Assembly (NCBI GenBank): GCA_016880695.1
Contig: JAEHCY010000107.1
Span: 1-7,268, forward strand
Length of the DNA: 7,268 nt
From: Chromatiaceae bacterium
Lineage (GTDB): Bacteria; Pseudomonadota; Gammaproteobacteria; Chromatiales; Chromatiaceae
Direction: 5' to 3'
The notes under the pieces are model-generated. The model saw only the letters and a program-made list of their open reading frames with translations, searched no databases and was not told the origin of the DNA. Within the stretch, counting starts at the first letter, position 1, and each line of letters starts with the position of its first letter. A program made the position numbers and the translations under genes. This document shows, one piece after another, positions 1 to 7,268 of this stretch.

Positions 1-2234
<2,234 letters not shown>

Positions 2235-2248
2235 TGCATGGCTCCGGG

Positions 2249-2277
2249 TTTATAGGTTTCTTGCTGCACCACAACAA
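2249..2277 (-). promoter_or_regulatory. possible acnA promoter
   Basis: Reading the minus strand in the hflD-acnA gap, TTGTTG (2277-2272) and TATAAA (2254-2249) are separated by 17 bp. The -10 is good (5 of 6), the -35 weak (3 of 6). A start 7 nt past the -10 would fall inside the GGAG before acnA, leaving only a very short leader, which counts against it. acnA could instead be read through from hflD. Confidence 0.3.
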
Positions 2278-2305
2278 AGCATTCTACGAACGATACGCGT
2301 GAATT

Positions 2306-2941
2306 TCATCCGCTGGTGTTGGCCGATGCTCCAGCCAACGCTCGCGCCTGTGCGAGCAGACGTCGATGACCGAGCAGGATTTGCCAACGGGTACCGCCAC
2401 TCTGCCGCCACAGCACTGCGGCACGCAGACCCGCCAACAAGAGAGAGCGGATGCGGTGCACGTTGTCGGGGTTCTTCAGATGAAGGGGCTCACCCTGCAC
2501 GATGATTCGCGGCTGCAGCCGGCTGATCGTGCGGCTATAGAGCTCCGCCAAGGCGGCGAGGACATCGGGGTGGAGCAGGGGAAGCTGCTCGAGGCGCGGG
2601 CGTACCTCGGCGATGCCAGCGGCTACCTGCCCGAGCATGGCCTGGTCTGCGGAGAGTTTTCGCTCGAGCTGCAGCAACTGGATGGCGTACCGGGTCAGCT
2701 CCAGGTTGCGCCTGACACCCCCGGCGAGCTGATCGGCAAGCTGGCGGGCCCCCGCGGCCACACCTGAGGCCCCGCGAAACACGGCCTCGACGGTGGGCGG
2801 GTCGGTCTGGAACAGGCTGTAGATTGAAGTCTCCATCTCGTTGGAGGCGGCAAGGCCCCGGCGCGCGATCTGTTGAACGCAGTGAATTGCCTGGTAGATG
2901 CCCGCCAGGGCGAGAACGCGGTCATGCTCGGTGTATGGCAC
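2306..2941 (-). CDS. hflD: high frequency lysogenization protein HflD homolog
   Basis: HflD is a conserved gammaproteobacterial protein that associates peripherally with the inner membrane. In E. coli it binds the lambda CII activator and affects the lysis/lysogeny choice; its housekeeping role is unclear. The 211-residue product (E. coli 213) shows the family blocks: LALAGIYQA with VQQIARRG (10-29), [17 protein letters not shown] (81-97), PRIIVQG (144-150) and [17 protein letters not shown] (167-183). It looks mainly helical, without a signal peptide or clear membrane segment. I chose the GTG at 2941 because the family homology begins about eight residues after it and AGGGGA lies 12-13 nt upstream. 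The frame stays open to an ATG at 3199, but that extension lies wholly inside mnmA and has no family match. The start overlaps the 3' end of mnmA by 20 bp, which suggests coupled translation. Confidence 0.93.
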   Translation of the reverse strand: MPYTEHDRVLALAGIYQAIHCVQQIARRGLAASNEMETSIYSLFQTDPPTVEAVFRGASGVAAGARQLADQLAGGVRRNLELTRYAIQLLQLERKLSADQAMLGQVAAGIAEVRPRLEQLPLLHPDVLAALAELYSRTISRLQPRIIVQGEPLHLKNPDNVHRIRSLLLAGLRAAVLWRQSGGTRWQILLGHRRLLAQARALAGASANTSG

Positions 2942-4055
2942 GGGAGGACGGATTCCCCTGATCGTCAATTGCTTGGTGGATGATACCCCCTCCGAGGCAT
3001 TCTTGGTCCTGATAAAAGACCACCGATTGCCCTGGGGCGATCGCCCATTGGGGGCGGTCGAAGGTGACGCGGCAGCTCGCGCCCTCGGTGAGGGTGACGC
3101 GGCAGGGCTCCAATGGCTGGCGGTGGCGGATCCGGGCCTGACAGCACAGGGTTTGGGTCGGCTCCGGTGGTGACCCGATCCAATGGATCGGGCCGGCATC
3201 GAGGGATTGGTGGTAGAGGAGGGGGTGATCGTGGCCCTGGACCACGATCAGGCGATTGTGGTCGAAGTCCTTGCGGGCAACGAACCAGGGGGCCTCCGCG
3301 GTGCTGGCCACCCCGCCGATGCCCAGACCCTGGCGCTGGCCGATGGTGTAGTACATGAGGCCTAGGTGGGCGCCGATGCGCTGGCCCTCGGCGGTCTCGA
3401 TGTCGCCGGGCTGATGCGGAAGGTAGCGGGAGAGGAAGTCGCGAAACCGGCGCTCGCCGATAAAGCAGATCCCGGTGCTGTCCTTCTTTCCTGCGGTGAG
3501 AAGCCCGGCCTCCCGCGCGAGGGAGCGAACCTGCGCCTTGTTGAGGTCGCCCAGCGGGAACCGGCTGCGGGCGAGCTGGTATTGGTCGAGACGGTGGAGG
3601 AAATAGGTCTGATCCTTGTCGTGGTCGGCGGATTGCAGCAGGTGCCATCGCTGCGCGCCGTGACCCAACCGCGCATAGTGACCGGTTGCGATCCGCTCGG
3701 CGCCAAGTCCCAGCGCATGGTCGAGAAAGGCCCGGAACTTGATCTCGCTGTTGCACAGCACGTCCGGATTTGGCGTGCGCCCTGCCCGGTATTCGTCGAG
3801 AAAGTGGTCGAACACTCGATCCCAGTATTCGGTGGCGAAGTTGACGCGGTGCAGCCGTATGCCGAGGATCTCCGCGACCGCCTGCGCATCCGCCAGGTCT
3901 GCGGCGGCGGCGCAGTAGTGCGGGGAGTCGTCCTCCTCCCAGTTCTTCATGAACAGCCCTTCCACCGGGTAGCCTTGCCGGACCAAGATCAAGGCCGCCA
4001 CTGAGGAGTCCACCCCCCCGGAAAGGCCCACGATAACAGGGCCGCGCCCGCCCAT
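2922..4055 (-). CDS. mnmA: tRNA-specific 2-thiouridylase MnmA
   Basis: MnmA (TrmU) adenylates and then thiolates C2 of the wobble uridine in Lys, Glu and Gln tRNAs, taking sulfur from the TusE relay. The product is 377 residues (E. coli 368). Numbered from the ATG: ATP-binding P-loop SGGVDSS (12-18), FMKNWEEDD (35-43), [10 protein letters not shown] with catalytic Cys101, ATGHYARL (123-130), [10 protein letters not shown] (147-156), [13 protein letters not shown] with the second catalytic Cys197, and [17 protein letters not shown]. Both catalytic cysteines are present, so this is the bacterial MnmA type and looks active. The start is uncertain by one codon: GTG at 4058 directly precedes the ATG at 4055, and neither has a strong Shine-Dalgarno. 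The gene starts 60 nt after the nudJ stop and overlaps hflD at its 3' end, so nudJ-mnmA-hflD is probably one operon, as in E. coli. Confidence 0.97.
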   Translation of the reverse strand: MGGRGPVIVGLSGGVDSSVAALILVRQGYPVEGLFMKNWEEDDSPHYCAAAADLADAQAVAEILGIRLHRVNFATEYWDRVFDHFLDEYRAGRTPNPDVLCNSEIKFRAFLDHALGLGAERIATGHYARLGHGAQRWHLLQSADHDKDQTYFLHRLDQYQLARSRFPLGDLNKAQVRSLAREAGLLTAGKKDSTGICFIGERRFRDFLSRYLPHQPGDIETAEGQRIGAHLGLMYYTIGQRQGLGIGGVASTAEAPWFVARKDFDHNRLIVVQGHDHPLLYHQSLDAGPIHWIGSPPEPTQTLCCQARIRHRQPLEPCRVTLTEGASCRVTFDRPQWAIAPGQSVVFYQDQECLGGGIIHQAIDDQGNPSSRAIHRA

Positions 4056-4115
4056 CACCCGCGCGGACGGTGCGCCGTGGGCGGGATGCCGGACGGGTTG
4101 GGGACAGCGTCGAGA

Positions 4116-4562
4116 TCAACCCACATCGCACAGTAGCTCGAGCGAATGGCGGCTCCCCCTGAGGTAGTCGTCGATGCAGCGCAGCACTAGCGGACTGCGT
4201 AGGTGGGGAAGCAGAGTGTTCACCTCCGATCGTGTCAGCCACAGAACCCGACGGATCTCGGGATCGAGCGGCCGGTCTGGCTCTGCCGTTGTGGTCGAGC
4301 CCGCAAAGCAGAAGCGGAGGTAGGTGCGAGCGCTCTCGGGCGGGCTCCAGCGATAGACTCCCACTAGATGGGTGGGCGCGAAGCTGAGCCCGGATTCCTC
4401 CCGTGTCTCGCGGGTGACGGCCTCGATGAGGGATTCCCCTGGTTCGAGATGGCCTGCCGGCTGGTTGTAGACCAGGTGCCCGTCGGCCTCTTCCTCCACC
4501 AGGAGAAAACGACCCTCACACTCGGCGACGCAGGCGACAGTGACGTGCGGTGCCCAAACCAT
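4116..4562 (-). CDS. nudJ: Nudix hydrolase, phosphatase NudJ
   Basis: NudJ is a small cytoplasmic Nudix enzyme. The E. coli protein releases phosphate from nucleoside tri- and diphosphates and from the thiamine precursor HMP-PP. The 148-residue product (E. coli 153) begins with the family's PHVTVACV strand (5-12) and has a complete Nudix box at 37-59 (GX5EX7REUXEEXGU), including the metal-binding REXXEE (51-56). QPAGHLEPGE runs into the box, and LRSPLV near the C terminus is also typical of NudJ. The ATG at 4562 is the first possible start: an in-frame TGA lies three codons upstream. No Shine-Dalgarno is visible before it. It is the first gene of the nudJ-mnmA-hflD block. The assignment to NudJ rather than another Nudix member rests on N-terminal similarity and on mnmA being next door. 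Confidence 0.93.
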   Translation of the reverse strand: MVWAPHVTVACVAECEGRFLLVEEEADGHLVYNQPAGHLEPGESLIEAVTRETREESGLSFAPTHLVGVYRWSPPESARTYLRFCFAGSTTTAEPDRPLDPEIRRVLWLTRSEVNTLLPHLRSPLVLRCIDDYLRGSRHSLELLCDVG

Positions 4563-4570
4563 AGCGCGTC

Positions 4571-4579
4571 ATGTTATCA
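4571..4579 (-). promoter_or_regulatory. possible extended -10 for nudJ
   Basis: On the minus strand TGATAACAT reads as TG-A-TAACAT, an extended -10 hexamer with 4 of 6 consensus bases. Its 3' edge is 8 nt before the nudJ ATG, so transcription would start at or next to the ATG. No good -35 lies 16-18 bp upstream. Confidence 0.3.
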
Positions 4580-4833
4580 GCAGTGAGGGGTGCTCGATAT
4601 GTCGGGCGTAGACCCGTCCAAGCCGAGGAAGCGGGCCGGGATGGGAGCGGCGGCCGAGCCCACTTTTGCGGGTATTGCGCACATCCGACCCAGGCCACCC
4701 TGGCGGTTCCCCTCAACGCTCCGCTAGCCCACCGGGCGTGGGGGGTTGAGCGCTTGATCCACCGCCCAGGTCGCGACAGTTTCCGAACGGTGGCAAGACA
4801 CGGGCTACCGCAAAAATTGGCTTATGCGGGCAT

Positions 4834-4862
4834 TAGGCATGGCCCGGGGCCAGTGTTAGAAT
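4834..4862 (+). promoter_or_regulatory. probable icd promoter
   Basis: TAGGCA (4834-4839, 4 of 6) and TAGAAT (4857-4862, 5 of 6) are separated by exactly 17 bp. TG at 4854-4855, one base before the hexamer, makes it an extended -10. The expected start near 4869 gives a leader of about 30 nt that contains the icd ribosome binding site. Confidence 0.6.
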
Positions 4863-4883
4863 CCTTTGCTCCATTATTTTTTA

Positions 4884-4890
4884 AAGGGGT
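4884..4890 (+). promoter_or_regulatory. icd ribosome binding site
   Basis: AAAGGGG lies 8 nt before the ATG at 4899 and fixes it as the icd start. An in-frame TTG at 4866 would add 11 residues unlike any Icd N terminus, and it lies about where transcription is predicted to begin. Confidence 0.75.
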
Positions 4891-4898
4891 GGCCGATT

Positions 4899-6155
<1,257 letters not shown>

Positions 6156-6179
6156 GGCGCCAGGTCTTACGGGAAAGAG

Positions 6180-6209
6180 AACGGCCTGCCGGTTGGCGGG
6201 CAGGCCGTT
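6180..6209. terminator. hairpin between convergent icd and cspD
   Basis: A perfect 11-bp stem (6180-6190 AACGGCCTGCC with 6199-6209) closes an 8-nt loop. It begins 24 nt after the icd stop. Read on the minus strand it is followed by TCTCTTTCCC, a pyrimidine-rich tail that suits termination of cspD. On the plus strand only two T precede AGCGCC, so for icd it is either a weak intrinsic terminator or an mRNA-end stabiliser. Confidence 0.65.
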
Positions 6210-6219
6210 AGCGCCTGGT

Positions 6220-6237
6220 CCCGGCGGCCACGCCGGG
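6220..6237. terminator. second hairpin downstream of cspD
   Basis: CCCGGCG (6220-6226) and CGCCGGG (6231-6237) form a perfect 7-bp GC stem with a GCCA loop. It lies 6 bp past the cspD stop and 10 bp from the larger hairpin. There is no T-run on either side, so it may help the main hairpin rather than act alone. Confidence 0.4.
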
Positions 6238-6243
6238 GCGAGC

Positions 6244-6450
6244 TCACAAGACCCGGTACACGCGGGCCGCATGTAGCCCTTTCGGGCCCTGGGTGAGCTC
6301 GAACTCCACACGCTGGCCTTCTCTAAGGGTTCGGTAGCCGTCCATCTCGATGGCGGAAAAGTGGACGAAGACGTCTTCTTCGCGGTTGTCCGCCTTCACG
6401 AAACCGTAGCCCTTGGCGTTGTTGAACCACTTGACGATGCCGGTGATCAT
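6244..6450 (-). CDS. cspD: cold-shock-like protein CspD
   Basis: This is a 68-residue single cold-shock domain that binds single-stranded DNA or RNA. The sequence opens with [15 protein letters not shown], contains RNP1 (KGYGFV, 13-18) and RNP2 (VFVHF, 27-31), then [11 protein letters not shown] and QGPKG. The stretch from MDGYRTL to QGPKG and the position divergent from clpS fit CspD, a stationary-phase replication inhibitor in E. coli, better than a CspA-type protein. It lacks the last six or so residues of E. coli CspD (74). The start is supported by a near-perfect Shine-Dalgarno, AGGAGGAG (6466-6459), 8 nt before the ATG. A strong promoter about 110 bp upstream implies a long leader, and hairpins follow the stop. 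Whether it acts in replication control or as an RNA chaperone cannot be told from sequence. Confidence 0.93.
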   Translation of the reverse strand: MITGIVKWFNNAKGYGFVKADNREEDVFVHFSAIEMDGYRTLREGQRVEFELTQGPKGLHAARVYRVL

Positions 6451-6483
6451 ACGACTGACTCCTCCTGCCGAACGGGTGGTCTC

Positions 6484-6507
6484 GCCTGCTGGATCTTGGC
6501 CGCAGGC
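6484..6507 (-). other. hairpin in the cspD leader
   Basis: GCCTGC and GCAGGC form a 6-bp stem around a 12-nt loop in the predicted cspD 5' untranslated region, ending 17 nt upstream of the Shine-Dalgarno. It could be a small regulatory or stabilising element. No match to the E. coli cold box was seen. Confidence 0.3.
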
Positions 6508-6562
6508 TTGTTATTCAGGCCTCCACGCCCCTTGATAATGGGCTGGGACGCCTTAAGAACGC

Positions 6563-6590
6563 AGTATAGTGCGCTGCGCATTTGGGTCAA
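6563..6590 (-). promoter_or_regulatory. cspD promoter
   Basis: On the minus strand TTGACC (6590-6585, 5 of 6) and TATACT (6568-6563, 5 of 6) are separated by 16 bp, the best sigma-70 match in the window. The expected start near 6556 gives a leader of about 105 nt before the cspD ATG. The -35 overlaps that of the clpS promoter. Confidence 0.75.
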
Positions 6591-6610
6591 TTATTGGTCG
6601 ATCGTATACT
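6582..6610 (+). promoter_or_regulatory. clpS(-clpA) promoter
   Basis: TTGGGT (6582-6587, 3 of 6) and TATACT (6605-6610, 5 of 6) are separated by 17 bp. The expected start is near 6617, about 60 nt before the clpS ATG. The -35 shares bases 6585-6587 with the cspD -35 on the other strand. Confidence 0.6.
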
Positions 6611-6615
6611 TGGAT

Positions 6616-6635
6616 CGAGCCGCTGCAACGGCTCG
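6616..6635 (+). other. stem-loop at the predicted 5' end of clpS mRNA
   Basis: CGAGCCG (6616-6622) pairs perfectly with CGGCTCG (6629-6635) around the loop CTGCAA. The stem begins at the predicted transcription start. There is no T-run, so it is not a terminator. A 5'-terminal hairpin of this sort can protect an mRNA from 5'-end-dependent decay. Confidence 0.45.
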
Positions 6636-6675
6636 GTGACAGCCCTTTCGATCTTCTCGAGTAAGCTTCCCAGCC

Positions 6676-6996
6676 ATGAGCAACCCCAGTAAGCAGGACC
6701 AGGATTCCGGTCTCGTCGTGCAGGAGGCGAGGCCCAAGCTCAAGCGACCGCCCCTTTACCAGGTCGTGCTGCTCAATGATGACTACACGCCGATGGATTT
6801 CGTGGTGCTGGTGCTCGAGACCTTCTTCCAGATGGGCCGCGAGAAGGCCACCCAGATCATGTTGCATGTGCACACACGGGGAAAGGGCATTTGCGGAGTG
6901 TTCACCCGCGACATCGCCGAGACCAAGGTGGCTCAGGTGAACGACTACTCCCGGAGCCATCAGCATCCGCTTCTCTGCGCCATGGAGGAGACCTGA
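6676..6996 (+). CDS. clpS: ATP-dependent Clp protease adaptor ClpS
   Basis: ClpS binds proteins with destabilising N-terminal residues (N-degrons) and delivers them to ClpAP for degradation in the cytoplasm. The product is 106 residues, the same as E. coli ClpS. The first 24 residues are polar and variable, as expected of the flexible extension that engages ClpA. The core starts at [19 protein letters not shown]. Substrate-pocket residues Asn34, Asp35, Asp36, Met40 and His66 fall at the same numbers as in E. coli, and [17 protein letters not shown] and HPLLC follow. The ATG at 6676 has only a weak GAG-type ribosome site but gives exactly the family length. It is divergent from cspD and 88 bp upstream of clpA, so the adaptor and its unfoldase are probably co-transcribed. 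Confidence 0.97.
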   Translation: MSNPSKQDQDSGLVVQEARPKLKRPPLYQVVLLNDDYTPMDFVVLVLETFFQMGREKATQIMLHVHTRGKGICGVFTRDIAETKVAQVNDYSRSHQHPLLCAMEET

Positions 6997-7084
6997 TCCG
7001 CGGGGTGCCGGCGTGCCGAGCAGGGACGTCAGCGCGATTGCCCAGACCTGAAAGTATGTCCCTCAGTGAAATGCGAGGCCCTTC

Positions 7085-7268
7085 ATGCTGAGTAAAGAGC
7101 TCGAATACACCCTCAATCAGGCGTTCAAGAGGGCGTGGGAGCTAAGCCACGAGTACATGACGGTGGAGCACCTGCTCCTGTCGCTGCTCGATAACCCGAG
7201 TGCAACCAAGGTGTTGCGCGCCTGCGGCGCGGACACCGATCGGCTGCGCAAAGAGGTTAGCGACTTCA
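7085..7268 (+). CDS. clpA: ATP-dependent Clp protease ATP-binding subunit ClpA, 5' end only
   Basis: ClpA is the AAA+ unfoldase that feeds substrates to the ClpP peptidase and docks ClpS through its N-terminal domain. Only the first 61 codons are in the window; E. coli ClpA is about 758 residues, so both ATPase modules lie beyond the right edge. What is visible is the first Clp-N repeat: MLSKELEYTLNQAF, then HEYMTVEHLLLSLL (22-35) and NPSATKVLRACGAD (37-50), which track E. coli ClpA closely. The ATG at 7085 is preceded by GAGG with a 6-nt spacer. Its position after clpS and the MTVEHLLL block favour ClpA over ClpB or ClpC. Confidence 0.96.
   Translation, partial: MLSKELEYTLNQAFKRAWELSHEYMTVEHLLLSLLDNPSATKVLRACGADTDRLRKEVSDF

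Larger units (their letters stand above)
4563..4898. other. nudJ/icd divergent intergenic region
   Basis: This 336-bp gap separates the divergent starts of nudJ and icd. Promoter-like elements sit near each end (the nudJ -10 at 4571-4579 and the icd promoter at 4834-4862). The middle, about 4590-4825, is GC-rich and holds only a short 5-bp-stem hairpin (4690-4703, CCAGG/CCTGG, 4-nt loop). Open frames through it on both strands match nothing I know and have no convincing start. E. coli has rluE between icd and nudJ; I see no RluE-like motifs here. Confidence 0.6.

Noticed and set aside
2942..3199. Extended N terminus for HflD (start at 3199)
   Set aside because: The extra 86 residues are encoded inside mnmA in a different frame and have no counterpart in HflD, while a GTG at 2941 gives the family length.
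2965..4242. 425-residue open frame on the minus strand
   Set aside because: It is in another frame of mnmA and the nudJ end. The Arg/Pro/Gly-rich translation is a frame-shifted shadow of conserved MnmA.
4516..4716. 66-residue open frame on the minus strand upstream of nudJ
   Set aside because: It overlaps the nudJ start in a different frame, has no ribosome binding site and is compositionally biased.
7011..7068. AGGGAC/GTCCCT arms in the clpS-clpA gap as a terminator or attenuator
   Set aside because: The 6-bp arms are separated by over 30 nt and no T-run follows, so a stable hairpin is unlikely.

Overview
The window is an ordinary stretch of chromosome from a GC-rich gammaproteobacterium. 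The protein sequences follow the Escherichia coli versions closely: AcnA, HflD, MnmA, NudJ, Icd, CspD, ClpS and ClpA can all be recognised by motif, length and residue spacing. GC-rich codon use and gene content would fit a Chromatiales/Ectothiorhodospiraceae-like bacterium, but that placement is a guess. I see no tRNA, rRNA, CRISPR array, insertion sequence, phage gene or integration site.

Layout. Positions 1-4562 are all on the minus strand. Read in the direction of transcription they are nudJ (Nudix phosphatase), mnmA (tRNA 2-thiouridylase), hflD (membrane-associated protein) and acnA (aconitase A). The 3' end of acnA runs off the left edge. mnmA and hflD overlap by 20 bp. A 336-bp gap (4563-4898) carries the divergent starts of nudJ and icd. 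icd (NADP isocitrate dehydrogenase) is on the plus strand and converges on cspD (cold-shock-like protein, minus strand), with two tandem hairpins between their stops. cspD is divergent from clpS (Clp adaptor), which is followed by clpA (AAA+ unfoldase) running off the right edge. The cspD/clpS gap holds two good promoters that face apart and share their -35 region.

How the genes fit together. acnA and icd encode consecutive TCA-cycle steps (citrate to isocitrate to 2-oxoglutarate), and they flank the nudJ-mnmA-hflD block. In E. coli the same neighbourhood reads icd-rluE-nudJ-mnmA-hflD-purB. Here rluE is missing from the gap and acnA lies where purB would be. cspD with divergent clpS-clpA is also a conserved arrangement, joining a growth-phase nucleic-acid-binding protein to N-degron proteolysis.

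I found no new system. The points most worth a second look are regulatory: the shared-core cspD/clpS promoter with a hairpin at the predicted clpS mRNA 5' end, a nudJ start with no Shine-Dalgarno next to a possible extended -10 (possibly leaderless), and the replacement of purB/rluE by other arrangements around a conserved core.
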